Source of the DNA: Erinaceus europaeus
Lineage: Eukaryota; Chordata; Mammalia; Eulipotyphla; Erinaceidae
Reading direction: 5' to 3'
Length of the DNA: 64,000 nucleotides
NCBI RefSeq assembly: GCF_950295315.1
Contig: NC_080176.1
Coordinates: forward strand, 35,181,006-35,245,005
The first letter of the stretch is position 1, and every line of letters starts with the position of its first letter. Both the position numbers and the translations under genes were made by a program. Under the pieces are notes generated by a model. The model saw only the letters and a program-made list of their open reading frames with translations, was not told where the DNA came from and searched no databases. Shown piece by piece: positions 1 through 12,116 of the stretch.

Positions 1-717
1 AGAGCCCCTGGATGAAATATGCAAGAATGATTTTGAAATTTTAGATTTTACAAGGCCCATGACTTCTCCCCAAAGCTTCATTTACTTCCATTTTATTTTA
101 AATTAATTCAACATTAAGGAAAAGATTGGATTTGAATAGAGAGATTTTACCTTTCATAACCAAAATGAAACAAATAAGAATAGCATAACTAACACTCTCC
201 TTCAAAATAATATTTGTTTTCTAGCTGTTATGACTACCTTTGAGCAAATATACTTATTCTGGCCAAGACTGTGACACAAGAAAACTTTTGTGAAAAGGGG
301 AAAAATTAAATTTTAAAATAAATAGAAAAAGTGAAGATTTTGTAGAATTTGTTGAGATGTGAGTTGTAGTTGAGAATTTGAGTTAAAGGCTGAGAAAATA
401 GTAAGGCATAGGAGAAAATTCAGGAAGAAGCTTTTGGAAGGTGGCTTCTCATTATTTCCTGGACCCTTTCAATCTCTATGTGGGGGCAAAGAATATATAT
501 ATTTCACACAGTTCCAATTATTTCCTGGTCATATTAGCAGACCTTCCTGACTGATGCCTACTGGGAAGGCAAGAGAACTCACTATTTGGAAAAGGACTGA
601 AAGAGGTTTCTCTTGTTATCTAATCTCTGATGATCTGAATTGACCAGATTAGCACTTGAAACAGTGTTAAATGGCCATTTAGAGAGTTCAGTCACATTTT
701 TTTTATCCTCACTTATT
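1..717. other. Unassigned AT-rich stretch
   Basis: I see no repeat family, RNA gene or convincing reading frame here. It is AT-rich non-coding sequence that ends where an L1 3' terminus begins. Confidence 0.5.
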
Positions 718-847
718 TTTTAAAATTTTTTTATTTGTAAAAAGGAAACATTGACAAAACCATAGGATAAGAGGGGTACAGCTTCACACAATTTCCACCA
801 CCAGACCTCCGAATAGCATCCCCTCAACTTATAGCTTTCTTATTCTT
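718..847 (-). mobile_element. L1 3' end fragment (long-3'UTR subfamily)
   Basis: The block holding CCATAGGATAAGAGGGGTAC followed by a CACCACCAGA stretch and ATAGCTTTC matches, on the minus strand, the polyadenylated 3' terminus seen complete at 22836-23905 and 48234-49570. Only about 130 bp remain, so this is a strongly 5'-truncated insertion. Confidence 0.75.
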
Positions 848-893
848 TTTGTTTTTGTTTTTCATTTTTCCCTTTTGTTGCCATTTTTTGTCT

Positions 894-1129
894 TTCTTTT
901 TTTATTTCTTTATTGGGGAATTAATGCTTTACATTCAACAGTAAATACAATAGTTTGTACATGAATAACATTCCCCAGTTTCCCATATAACAATACAACC
1001 CCCACTAGGTCCTCTATCATCCTTCATGGACCTGTATTCTCCCCACCCACCCACCCCAGAGTCTTTTACTTGGGTGCAATATGCCAATTCCATTTCAGGT
1101 TCTACTTGTGTTTTCTTTTCTGATCTTGT
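894..1129 (-). other. L1 3'UTR, short subfamily type
   Basis: Minus-strand sequence ends GTATTTACTGTTGAATG...TTAATTCCCCAATAAAG plus an A-rich tail. The same terminus recurs at 47545-47735, 49665-49960 and 51727-51828. AATAAA next to the tail is the likely polyadenylation signal. Confidence 0.8.
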
Positions 1130-4100
1130 TTTTCAACTTCTGCCTGAGAGTGAGATCATCCCATATTCATCCTTCCGTTTCTGACTTATTTCACTTAACA
1201 TGAATTTTTCAAGATCGGCTGAAAACGGTGAAGTCACCATTTTTTACAGCTGAGTAGTATTCCATTGTGTATATATACCACAACTTGCTCAGTCACTCAT
1301 CTGTTGTTGGACACCTGGGTTGCTTCCAGGTTTTGGATATTACAAATTCCGCGGCCAAGAACATCTGTGTACACAGATCTTTTTGGATGGGTGTGTTGGG
1401 TTCCTTAGGATATATCCCCAGGTGAGGAATTGCAGGGTCATAGGGTAGGTCCATTTCTAGCCTTCTGAGAGTTCTCCAGACTGTTCTCCACAGAGGTTGG
1501 ACCAATTGACATTCCCACCAGCAGTGTAGGAGGGTTCCTTTGACCCCACACCCTCTCCAGCATTTGCTGCTATTACCTTTTCTGATGTATGATACTCTCA
1601 AAGGAGTGAAGTGATATCTCATTGTTGTCTTGATTTGCATTTCTCTGACAATCAGAGACTTGGAGCATTTTTTCATGTGTTTCTCTGCCTTTTGGATCTC
1701 TTCTGTGGTGAATATTCTGTCCAAGTCCTCCCCCCATTTTTGGATGGGGTTATTTGTTGTCTTGTTGTTGAGTTTGGCAAGCTCTTTATATATGTTGGTT
1801 ATTAAACTCTTATCTGATGTATGGCATGTAAAGATCTTCTCCCATTCTGTGAGGGGTCTCTTGGTTTGGGTAGTGGTTTCTTTTGCTGTATAGAAGCTTT
1901 TTAATTTGATGTAGTCCGATAGGTTTATACTTGTCTTAGTCTTCTTTGCAATTGGATTTGTTTCATTGAAGATGTCTTTAAAATTTATGCAGAAAAGAGT
2001 TCTGCCAATATTTTCCTCTAAGTATCTGATAGTTTGTGGTCTAACATCCAAGTACTTGATCCATTGGAATTTACTTTTGTATTTGGTGAAATACAGTGAT
2101 TCAGTTTCATTCTTTTGCATGTTTCAAGCCATTGTTTCCAACACCATTTGTTGAAGAGACTCTGCTTTTCCCCATTTAATAGTCTGGGCCCCTTTGTCAA
2201 AGATTAGATATCCATAGGTGTGGGGGCTCACTTCTGGGTTCTCAGTTCTATTCCACTGGTCAGTGTGTCTATTCATGTTCTAGTACCAAGCAGTTTTGAT
2301 GACAATGGCCCTATAATACAGTTTGAGATCTGGGAGCGTGATGCCTCCGGTTCTGTTCTTTTTTCTCAAGATTGTTTTGGCAATCCTAGGTCTTTTCTGG
2401 TTCCAGAAAAACATTTGTAGCATTTTTTCTATTCTCCTAAAAAATGTGCTTGGGATCTTGATGGGGATAGCATTAAATTTGTATATGGCTCTTGGTAGTA
2501 TATTCATTTTGATGAAGTTAATTCTTCCAACTCATGAACATGGAATATCTTTCCACTTCTTTGTGTCTTTTTCAATTTCTTTGAGTAGTGACTCATAATT
2601 TTCAGTATAGAAGTCTTTCACCTCTTTGGTTATGTTCACTCCTAGATATATTATTCTTTTTGTTGCTATAGTAAAAGGAATTGATTTCTGGATTTCAATT
2701 TCTTCCAGCTTAGTGTTTGCATAGAGGAATGACACTGCCTTTTGAATGCTAATTTTGAAGCCTGACACCTTACTGTATTGCCTGATGATTTCCGAAAGCT
2801 TCTTGCTGGATTCCTTAGTTTTTTCCATGTATACTATCATGTCATCTACAAATAAGGAGAGTTTGGCTTCTTCTCTTCCAATCTGTATCCCTTTAATTCC
2901 TTGCTCCTGCTTGATTGCTATGGCAATAGCTTCCAACACTATGTTGAATAGTAATGGTGATAGTGGGCAGCCCTGTCTAGTACCTGATCTGAGTGGAAAT
3001 GCTTCCAGTTTTTCACCATTGAGTATGATGTTGGCTGTAGGTTTCTATATATAGACTCCACTATCTTCAGGAATTTTCCATCTATTCCCATTTTTGTAGT
3101 GTTTTGATCATAAAGGGATGTTGGATTTTGTTGAAGGTTTTCTCTGCATCTATTGATATGACGATGTGGTTTTTGGTCTTGCTTTTATTGATGTGGTGGA
3201 TCGCATTGATTGATTTACATATATTAAACCAACCTTGCATGCCTGGGATAAACCCCACTTGGTCATGATGAACAATCTTTTTGATATACTGCTGTATCCG
3301 GTTGGCTAGAATTTTGTTCAGTATTTTAGCATCAATATTCATCAGAGATATTGGTCTGTAGTTTTCTTTTTTGGCTGTGTCCCTGTCTGCTTTTGGTATC
3401 AGAGTGATGGTGGCTTCATAGAAGGTGGCAGAGAGAATTCCAGTGTCTTCAATCTTCTGGAAGACTTTCAAAAGTAGAGGTATTAGTTCTTCTTTGAAAG
3501 TTTTGTAGAATTCATTTGTAAAACCATCTGGTCCAGGACTTCTATTTTTGGGGAGATTTTTGATAACTGTTTCAATTTCATTAGCTGTGATGGGCCTGTT
3601 CATGTTTTCTACTTCCTCTTTACTTAGTTTTGGAAGTTGGTAGGTATCTAGGAAATCATCCATTTCCTCCAGGTTCTTTAGCTTGGTGTCATATAGTTGT
3701 TCATAGAAGTCTCGCATGATATGTTGAATTTCTGCAGTGTCTGTTGTGATAACTCCTTTTTCATTTAGTATCTGATTTATTTGGGTCTTCTCCCTTTTTT
3801 GTTTTGTGAGTCTGGCTAAAGGTTTGTCGATTTCGTTCACTCTTTCGAAGAACCAACATTTACTTTTGTTGATCTTTTGGATGGTTTTCTTATTCTCAAT
3901 GTTATTTATTTCTGCCCTAACTTTAGTGATTTATGTCCTTCTGGATGCTTTAGGGTTGCCTTGTTCTTCTTCTTCTAGGTCTTCAAGATGTGCAATCAGG
4001 CTGTTTATTTGTGCTTTTTCTTGCTTTCTAATGTGTGCTTGTATAGCTATGAACTTCCCTCTTAGTACTGCCTTAGCTGTGTCCCAAATATTTTGATAGC

Positions 4101-4944
4101 TTGTGTCTTCATTTTCGTTGAACTCTCAAAACATTTTGATTTCTTCCTTTATTTCCTCTTTGACCCAGAAGTTGTTAAGAAGTGTACTGTTGAGCTTCCA
4201 TATTTTGGGACTGTTACTAATCTCTTGTTGATTGTTAAGTGTTAGTTTAATTCCACTGTGGTCTGAGAAGGTGTTTGGGATGATTTCAGTGCTCTTGAAT
4301 TTGCTGATGCTGTCTTTGTGTCCTAACATATGATCTGTCCTTGAAAATGACCCATCTGAATTTGAGTAAAATGTGTAATCCAGTTTCTTGGGATGAATGA
4401 CTCTGAAAATGTCCAATAGTCCTAGTTTATCTATCTCTTCATTTAGCTCCCTTATGTCTTTGTTGATTTTCTGCCTGGATGATCTGTCAAGTTGAGAGAG
4501 TGGGGTGTTGAAGTCCCCTACTATGACTGTGTTTCTGTTAATATATTGCTGTAGCTCTTTCAGCAGATGTTTGATGAATTTAGATGGTTTCTCATTGGGT
4601 GCATAGATGTTAATAATTGTTAAGTCCTCTTGATTGACTGATCCTCTGAGCATTAAGTAGTGTCCCTTCCTATCTTTTTTAATTGTATCTATTTTAAAGT
4701 CTATCGTGTCAGGTATGAGAATAGCTGTTCCTGCCCTTTTTTGTGGGCCATTGGCTTGTATGATAGTTTTCCATCCTTTCACTTTAAGTATGTGTTTGTC
4801 TTGTTGAGTTAGATGGGTTTCCTGTAGACAGCATATTGTTGGCTTGTATTTTCTGATCCATCTTCGTACTCTGTGTCTTTTAATAGGTGAATTCAGGCCA
4901 TTGACATTTATTGATATCAAGGATTGAAGATATTTTAATGCCAT
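1130..4944 (-). pseudogene. L1 ORF2 (endonuclease-reverse transcriptase), broken
   Basis: The normal product nicks target DNA and reverse-transcribes L1 RNA. The start (4944) is MALKYLQSLISINVNGLNSP, the usual endonuclease N-terminus. The open part to 4126 keeps endonuclease hallmarks QETHL, GDFNTP and SDHSG. It then hits TGA (4128-4126) and TAA (3933-3931). The reverse transcriptase block is seen at 3840-3082 ([14 protein letters not shown]) and the active-site box reads FVDD at 2939-2532. The C-terminal Cys-rich knuckle (SKCWRGCG...HCWWEC) lies in 2120-1293, ending at a TGA where the other copy has a Trp codon. Several frameshifts separate these blocks. Clearly a relic. Confidence 0.92.
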
Positions 4945-5000
4945 TCTTGTAGAGTTTTAGAGTGTTCTGATATATGTCCTATTTATGGTGGTCTGATTGT

Positions 5001-5952
5001 TTATAGGAGACCTTTCAGAGCTTCTTTCAGGGCAGGCTTGGTGATAGTTGATTCCTTCAACTGTTGCTTGTCTGAGAAGGTTTTTATGCCTCCATCTAGA
5101 CTGAATGACAGTCTAGCAGGATATAGTATTCTTGGTTGAAAGCCTTTCTCATTGAGCACTCAATAGATATCTTGCCATTCTCTTCTGGCATGTAGTGTTT
5201 GTATGGAGAAATCTGCTGCTAATCTTATGGGTTTTCCTTTGTAGGTGACTCTGTTTTTCTCTTGCAGCCTTCAGGATCCTTTCTTTATCCTTATACCTTT
5301 CCATTCTATGTATGATATGTCTTGGTGTCTTTAAGTCTGGGTTAATTCTATTTGGGACCCTCTGGGCTTCTTGAATCGTTATGTCTTTGATATTGTCTAG
5401 ACTAGAGAAGTTTTCAGCTATTATGGCCTGAAAAATACTTTCTTCTTCTGGTATGTCAATAATGCGTATATTGTTTCTTTTGAAGTCATCCCATAGGACT
5501 CTGTTGTTGTTTTCAGCATCTCTTAGTCTCTTTTTGTGATCTCTTTTTTCTTTTTTAGTTGTTCCTAATTCATCCTCGATCTTTCTAATTCTGTCTTCAG
5601 CCTCATTGATTCTATTCTCACTCCCCTCTCCTGTTTTCTTGAGTTCATCTATTTTTTTTACCCTGTTCTGATACTGTTTTAGCTTGTTCAGCTATTTGTG
5701 TACTTAGCTCAGCTATTTCAGCTTTCAGCTCTCTAATAACCTTGAGATAGTGTTTTCTTCCATAGTCTCATTTGTTGTTTCTGTATTTATGATTACAATT
5801 CTTTCAGATTCTTTACTCACTCCTGTGATTATTTCCTTAGTTAGTGTTCAGATGTTGAACTCATTATTTTGTGTTTCACCCTCTGGGGAACTTTTAGCTG
5901 GACTCTTGTCCTGGTTCATTTCTCCAATATTTCTTCTTGTTGTTTTAACCAT
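5001..5952 (-). pseudogene. L1 ORF1 (RNA-binding chaperone), broken
   Basis: ORF1p is the nucleic-acid chaperone that coats L1 RNA. A plausible start is ATG at 5952-5950, stop TAA at 5003-5001, about 317 codons. A predicted coiled-coil-like stretch (ISRLLESKAEIAEL type) is followed by the conserved C-terminal domain with ADFSIQTLHARREWQDIY and QPRILYPARLSF. In-frame TGA occurs after that RREWQDIY motif (5162-5160) and earlier after NNEFNI. ORF2 begins about 57 bp downstream, the usual L1 bicistronic spacing. Confidence 0.85.
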
Positions 5953-6706
5953 TTTATATATTATATTATCAGTTCCCTCTCTCAGTACTTTTCAAATTAC
6001 TGATCACTATTGCCTGGATTGACTTGTGTCTAAGTAAGTTAATTAAAGGGTTCACAGTGGTGGAAGTTAACAGTTGTTTCACTAGTATTTTAATCCCTGA
6101 GTTGGAGCTCAGTGGTTTAAAAGCCTCTTTTTTTTCTTCCCTGTAGGCTCTGGGAGCCTGAGGGCTTTTAAACTATCAATAGGCTTCTTAGCTTAATCAC
6201 TGACTCCTGACCAAGAGATAAAGCAGGGTGTGGCAGAGATAATCCAGTGGTTATGCAAAGAGACTTTTACAGGCCCATAGCTATGCCACCGAGGTATGGG
6301 TCTTCTCCTGAGTTTCCTGGTTAGATCTCTGTCCCCTGGTGTCACTCTCTGTCGCTGCTCCAGATTCTGAGGGTAGTAGCAATGGAGACTCAGAGTTGCA
6401 CTTGGTGAGTCTCTGGGGAATCCTCTCCTCCCATCAGCTGTCCTCTTGTTGTTGGAGCAGACTGGAGGTGGTGTCTCCACTGATAAACTGCTGGACTATT
6501 AGCAGTCACTTAATCTCTCCCTAGGCTCCTCTCTGTCACCAGCCACACGTGTTTGTACTCACCGGTGATTTAGTGGGTTCCTGTAGTCTAGTCCTGTCTT
6601 GTTTCGGTCCCTGGTGGTCTCCTTTGGTATTCATAGTTGATCCGGGAGAGGAGAGGAGACAAAGAGATCTGCAGCTGCTCATAGCTCCGCCTCTTGAAGT
6701 CCTCAT
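5953..6706 (-). promoter_or_regulatory. L1 5'UTR (promoter region)
   Basis: About 750 bp between the 5' end and ORF1. In L1 elements this region carries the internal promoter. The block at 6215-6275, read on the plus strand (GTGGTTATGCAAAGAGAC), resembles the head of a hedgehog-type SINE found elsewhere in the window, at the same place as in the old L1 near 60.6 kb. Confidence 0.7.
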
Positions 6707-6960
6707 CCTGACTCTTTTTCAAAGCTGTGTACTGATTTTGTTTTCTCCTTTCCTCTGTTTCTACCCATAATCCATTTTTGCCAACTGCATGCTTTCCCTA
6801 TTGTATCTGTAACATACCACTACAAATATAATGGCTTCAGACACAGACACTTGTTCCCTCCAAGTTGTTTAAATCTGTTGTGTAGGTGGGCTTCTCTGGG
6901 TATGCTTTGGGTCTTCCATTGCTGAATTAAAGATGTTGGCTCATTCAGTTCCTCTTTGGA

Positions 6961-7126
6961 ATATTTATTTACTTTCTTTTGTTGTGCTTGTTTTATTGTT
7001 ATAGTTATTATTGATGTCATTGTTGTTGGATAGGACAGAGAGAAATGGAGAGAGGAGGGGAAGACAGAGAGGGGGAGAGAAAATAGACACCTGCAGACCT
7101 GCTTCGCTGTGCTACCACCCGACTCC
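6961..7126 (-). mobile_element. SINE type A, internally deleted
   Basis: Minus-strand tRNA-derived SINE: head GGGAGTCGGGTGGTAGCAC, then a CTGCAGGTGTC block, pyrimidine-rich run and TTATTGTTG-type tail. The flanks repeat CTCTTTGGA (6952-6960 and 7127-7135), a target duplication. The stretch with the B box and second stem is missing. Confidence 0.88.
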
Positions 7127-7139
7127 CTCTTTGGATTTT

Positions 7140-9029
7140 ATGGGTGAAGATTCTGCTTCCACTCTCATGTATATTGCTAGAAATTTCCTTAAGATTGTAA
7201 GACCAAGGTTCTATGTTTCTATTACTTTGCTGCTTGTCAGCATGTATCATTCTTTAGTTTTAGGAGCTGCCATTCTTATTTCTCATGTGGCCTTCATCTC
7301 TAGGCCAGCTATGGTACATATTTCAACTCCTCCCTCTTATTCTATTATTTTCTTTTGCCATCAGGTGAAGAAGGAACTGTTTTTATAGGTCCATGTGATT
7401 GGATTAGATCCACCTGGGTTATCTCTTCTTTTTAAGAATAGCTGTATTACATAACATCTGATCTAATAATTCATTATATTCCAGGTTCTGACCATTAGTG
7501 TGTGATTTGTGTAGCTGTTCCTGGAAGTCTTGTCTACCAAAAACAATCACTGGGTGCCTACCAGTTGAAATGAATCAGCCAAGGTCTTCAAAAAAAAAAA
7601 AAAAGCCTGCTCATTTTGGTTATAATACTAGGAAGGATAAGTTGATTATTTTCTGTGCTTGTCTGGAGGCAGAGTGGACCTTCATGTCTTCCTTTAGGTG
7701 CTTACTTGGTTGAGCAACTTCAGAAAAGTCTACTAGTTCTTTTAGATAAGTTGAATAATCTAGAGGTGAATTTTTCTATTTTGGGGATTATTTGCTTATT
7801 TCCAGTTTTATGTTAAGCTCTTAGCTGCCTTAAGTTTGTTTTTTCTCAATAAAAGCTCAGTGTAGGTGAAGTTATGGAAAGTTAACTGTTTTTATTCAAA
7901 CACTATGGAACCAGGTAATAAAATTCAGGAAAGGGACCTGTTTCAAAATGTGTGAATAACTTTTAAACATTGTTTGCCTGGCTACAGGCCAAGCTGTCCA
8001 GTCTGTTTACAGGGGACTGTGGATACCTGCCCGCCCCAGTCTTATCCTACTAATGCCTCATTAGATGCAACCGTTCAAGTCCTTGTCATTACATGTTATG
8101 TGAGAGGAGAGACAGGTGCCAGTTTCCCAAGGGGAGGGGAAAAAAAAGCAACTGGAAAAAAGGAAATGGCAGATTGTCAATGAGATAGCTTTTGTTTCAA
8201 TTTTAACTTCTTTGTTTGCTTTTTAAACCCTCTGTGAATTACTGTACTTTCCTTTTGGTATTTGGGTGACAGATCTCTACATTAGTCTGAACTCGTTTTT
8301 TTCTTTCTTTTTCCATAATATTCATCTGGAAAATATCTGGCTTCCTTGTTCTTGTGTGACCCACAGTCCATTCCTGGTAGTTTTGCTAAGGGAGTTGGTG
8401 TGGTCCTGTGATAGGAGGCCTGGACTGGAAGCCAGAAAAGTTGAACCCCTTTTGCAGGCTGGGCCACCGTGGCTTTGCAGTGGTTGAGGTCTCCATTAAC
8501 CTGAATAATGCCCTGTGAAAGCCAGTGATAACAAAGGGTATTCTCTCTTGGGTTGTGACCACCCCCCCCCCCCCAGGTGACTAGCTGCATGACTTTGGGC
8601 TTCACCTGTATTCCTAACCTCAGTAAAATGTCCTATGACTGGGAAGGGGGGTGGGTGGTGGATTATCAGCCTCCTCAGGTGAGAAAGCAGCTGAGGTGAT
8701 GGCTATTACATAGTGGAGTACAACGAGGACAGGTGAGATGTGGCCAGTGACTTTCTAGAATGAGGTGAGTTGAACATGAATAGGAAGGGTTCAAGTCATG
8801 ATGGCGAAGATGATCCCTCTTGGTTTGGAGCAATACAAAGGGACCTCAGTGACATCTCCTGTGTCTTCTTGTCCCAATAAGCCTGTGCTGGTGAGATTGC
8901 TAAAACAGAAATCAGTGGCGACTCAACAGTGGGTGGGGTGCGAAGGCTCTGGGGGACAGACAAAACCAGCCATGTGTATAATTATTTTCACATAAGTCAT
9001 ATTCATAATCTTGAAGCTAGAAAAGTGTT
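7140..9029. other. Unassigned single-copy-looking stretch
   Basis: No recognisable repeat or coding region in about 1.9 kb. It contains a 12-base poly-C run near 8563 and CAATAAAAGC near 7848. Short open frames on both strands have no familiar domain and no codon structure I can defend. This is the longest repeat-poor part of the window and the best place to look for conserved non-coding sequence. Confidence 0.5.
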
Positions 9030-9270
9030 TTTCTCAATTATGTTATTAGTGATTTAACATTGTTTTACAAAGTATTCAGATTTCAGAAGTATTTCATACC
9101 CACATACAAGGAGTTTGAGTCATTACATACTTTTACCAAACTTCTGTGTCCCCCTCAAGCCTCCTCATGTGGTTTATTTTAGTTATCATTCATCTCTTAC
9201 TGATATTTTACTCAACATAATTACTTCTAGTTCTATCCATTTTGTTCAGACAGATAAAATCTCATCATTT
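9030..9270 (-). mobile_element. Old L1 3'UTR fragment
   Basis: Weak match on the minus strand to the older L1 3'UTR seen at 39545-39850 (CTCAACATAATTACTTCTAG, TCTATCCATTTTGTTC). Degraded, no target duplication seen. Confidence 0.55.
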
Positions 9271-9274
9271 AAAA

Positions 9275-9960
9275 ATTTTTATTTAAAAAATTTAGTGATT
9301 TAATGGTGTTCTACAAGATTATAAGGTTATAATCCCGCACGAAGCCTACCACCAAATTTCTATGATCACCCCCCTCCCCACCACTCCATGATAGCCACCA
9401 TAGTTCTGACGGAGCTTTAGAGACAGTTTTGTCACTTTCTTTCTTTTTTCTTTTTTGCAGGGTCATGTGTTTCAGTTCCCTGTATTCCACACATGAATGA
9501 AACCACCTCCACACATGAATGAAACCTCCTTAGTTAGTTCACTAAGCTCCTTAGTTAGTTGACTAAGCTCCTAAGTTAGTTCACTAAACCTCCTTAGTTC
9601 ACTAAGCTCAATCCTTTCCAGTTCTATTCATTTTGTTCTGAAAAACCTAACATTTTTTTTTATATATAACTGCGTAATAGTATTCTATTGAATATTTGCC
9701 CTGGGACTTCTCCATCCAGCCATTTGTCAATGGGCAATGCTTCCACTCACTAGATTGTGAATAACTAACTATGGACATAAAGGTGCATAGTTTTTTTGAA
9801 TTAGTGTTTTCATGTTTTTTGGGTATATGCCCAGGAGTGATATTGCAGAATCATAAGACATTTTCATTTTAATTTGTTTAAAGACTTTCCATACTATTTT
9901 CCATAGGGGTTGTCAGCATTCCCACCAAATAATTGCAGCCTTTTTGATTGGCTAAGTTTT
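9275..9960 (-). mobile_element. Old L1 3'UTR and ORF2 end
   Basis: Minus-strand old L1: TTTAGTGATTTAATGG terminus, then the ORF2 C-terminal region whose plus-strand cues are TATATGCCCAGGAGTGATAT and CATTCCCACCA. Contains a short minisatellite at 9525-9609. Confidence 0.7.
9525..9609. repeat. Minisatellite, about 21-bp unit, four copies
   Basis: Four imperfect tandem copies of CTCCTTAGTTAGTTCACTAAG inside the old L1 3'UTR, next to a 22-bp duplication (ACACATGAATGAAACC at 9490 and 9512). Confidence 0.85.
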
Positions 9961-9964
9961 TTAT

Positions 9965-10565
9965 CTAGTGATTTAATATTAATTTATAAAATTATAAGAT
10001 AACAGGGGTATAATTCCACACCTTTCCTACCACCAGAGTTCTGTGTCCCCATTCCCTCCACTGGAAACTACATTAGTTCTCCCAAGATCGTAGATAGGGG
10101 TTGACCATTATTTCTATAACTATATGTATATCTACATTTATATTCCCCCCACTTTTCCCCTATAGTCTTGCCTTCTCTTCCATTCTTAAGTCACAACTAC
10201 TACTTCTGAATATGTTTTTTTTTCCCTCTTTCTTCTTTCTCTGGGTCATGATGGAATTGGACTTCAGAGCCCTCTGATCATCTTCTAACACTTACTCTTC
10301 TGGGAGTATGGATCAAAAAAGGTTGCAGATATGGGTTAGCTGTTATTACTAAAACTATCTGTCTATCTTTGTATATACTTGCCCCCCCCCTTTTTTTTCA
10401 TCTTCTATTTCTTTCCAAGTCACACATATACCTATTACTACATCTAAATGTCCCTCCCATTTTCCTCTTCTCTCTCCATGGACCAAAATTCTTTATGGGG
10501 TGCAGAAGGTGGAAGCCCTGGTTTCTGTAATTGCTTCTCTGCTGGACATGGGCAGGCAAAGATTT
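9965..10565 (-). mobile_element. L1 3'UTR with internal partial duplication
   Basis: Minus strand. The left end (TATCTAGTGATTTAATATTA...ATAACAGGGGTATAATTCC) matches the L1 3' end at 41207. Two related versions of one block follow: GTAGATAGGGGTTGACCATT at 10091 and GCAGATATGGGTTAGCTGTT at 10325, each followed by a Pu/Py-rich stretch, so part of the 3'UTR is present twice. Confidence 0.7.
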
Positions 10566-11639
10566 TTTTATGCAGTTTACAGAAAAAATTCTGAAATTAA
10601 AATAATGCTCATCTAAAGACAATTTTAAAGTAGTAAAAATTTTGCAAAGAGTTGGAAAATATAATTGTAGGTCATACATTCAAAAAAGATTTTTGTTCAC
10701 AATATATGTGTATGTATATGTAATATGTTGTAATATGTACATTATTACATATAGCTAAATTATACTATGCAAGTCATGTATTATAAAATATAAATTTTAT
10801 ATTTATAAATATGTCATTATATTTTATAGTCTGCAAGTGTGTGTTATCACCATTTGTTTTATTATCTCTTATAGCATTTTGAGGACAAGTCAAATGAAAA
10901 TGTCAGTTAGGTATCAATATGGGAAGATTCAAGCAGGTTCCTTGTCCCATAAGGGTATGAGGTCAATACACAGCATTAAGAGGGCTCCATCTATTTCTTG
11001 GTTTCTCATACTAATGGACATCTATGTTTCCACTCAGAAGTTCAACTCATTTGTCAGGTACAAGGGTAACATACTAAAATAGCCCTTGTGTAAAAGAAGC
11101 TGTTACTGCTCCATTGTTCCTGGGCTTTACATCTTTCACTCAGCTCCACCTCTCTCAGAGTATCTGTGGACGTGTCAAGGATGAAGTACAGGCTGGGTGA
11201 CAGTCCTCATAAATGGTCCAAACATTACACATGGAGACAAGAATTTTAGAGATATTCCAGGGGAAGGGTGCAAGCCCTGACTTCCCTGGCAAACTGATCA
11301 CCAAGTGCCAGCACCAATGGCTCTGACACGTCCCTACATGCTTCAGGGCCAGCTCAGACAAGAAAAGGATGCCAACACAACAGATGTTCAACTTGAAATG
11401 AAAATTTGGAATATGTTTATGTGCATGCAAATGGGTATCATAGGTTGACAGTTACAAACTTACCACTTACACTGACCAGAAAATTCTTGCATAGTTTTTT
11501 TTTTTTTTTTAAATAGACACAGTCATTGAGTTTCATGCCTTTTGGTAACAGCAACATCTAAATAATGTTGGAAACACTGGAAATGTCACTTTTAGAAGGC
11601 AGGTGACGGTGCAGGACAAGAACAAACTTTAGGGCCAAC
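10566..11639. other. Unassigned stretch, AT-rich in part
   Basis: 10680-10830 is TA/TG-rich low-complexity sequence. 11100-11460 is more GC-balanced with no recognisable repeat; a 91-codon minus-strand open frame there has no known domain. A poly-T run sits at 11497-11512. Confidence 0.45.
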
Positions 11640-11770
11640 ACTTTCTGTCATTTGTAGAGATATAGGCTTTAGCAAGTCTAGTAGCATTCAAAGTTTAGTT
11701 TCCTCATCTTCCAAGTGGGAAAAATAATGTTAAATTTAGGGATGCTGGGGAGAGGAGAATTAAGGTGTGA
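11640..11770 (+). mobile_element. Probable MIR relic
   Basis: AGTTTAGTTTCCTCATCTTCCAAGTGGGAAAAATAATG resembles the MIR core segment (cut into pieces here: TTTCCTCATCT then GGGAAAAATAATG). Ancient and diverged, moderate support only. Confidence 0.45.
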
Positions 11771-11934
11771 AAAGAGCAGACTCAAGGCTCCAGACTCCAG
11801 TATTTGGAATTAAAACGGGATCTCTTATAATTTAAAAGTAAAGCAGTACCCATCTAGTGTTTTCAACTTCTGTTAGGTTTGCTTCCCTTCTTGGATGGAA
11901 TATGATGGAGAAGCTATTAGAACTATGATCAAAA

Positions 11935-12060
11935 TTTTATTAGTTATTTAATAGTTGTTTACAAGATCATAAGATACTAGGAATATTGTTCTACACCACA
12001 GTTACCACCAAAGCTCTGTGTCTTCCCCATCCAAAGATAATTACCATAGCAGAATTATAA
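11935..12060 (-). mobile_element. L1 3' end fragment
   Basis: Minus-strand L1 3' terminus: TTTAATAGTTGTTTACAAGA, TACACCACAG and GCTCTGTGTC in the order seen in other L1 3' ends of the window. Confidence 0.65.
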
Positions 12061-12116
12061 TTTTGTTAACTTAGTACCTTTGTTCCTCTCCCTTTAGTAA
12101 GTTAGAAGTGAAACAT

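Larger units (their letters stand above)
894..6706 (-). mobile_element. Nearly full-length L1 LINE, inactivated
   Basis: On the minus strand this runs from a 5'UTR (from about 6706, beginning near GAGGACTTC) through ORF1 (5952-5001) and ORF2 (4944 to about 1130) to a short 3'UTR ending in AATAAAGAAATAAAAAAAG near 894. About 5.8 kb is close to the usual full length of a mammalian L1. The plus-strand L1 at 20300 starts at the same 5' position, supporting a true 5' end. Both reading frames carry stops and frameshifts, so it cannot move on its own. I could not fix a target duplication. Its 3'UTR is a different type from that of the two twin-primed L1s in this window. Confidence 0.93.

Noticed and set aside
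1611..3054. Plus-strand frames of 60-100 codons within the L1
   Set aside because: Antisense shadows of L1 ORF2.
11155..11430. 91-codon minus-strand frame as an exon
   Set aside because: No recognisable domain or flanking splice signals that I could support.
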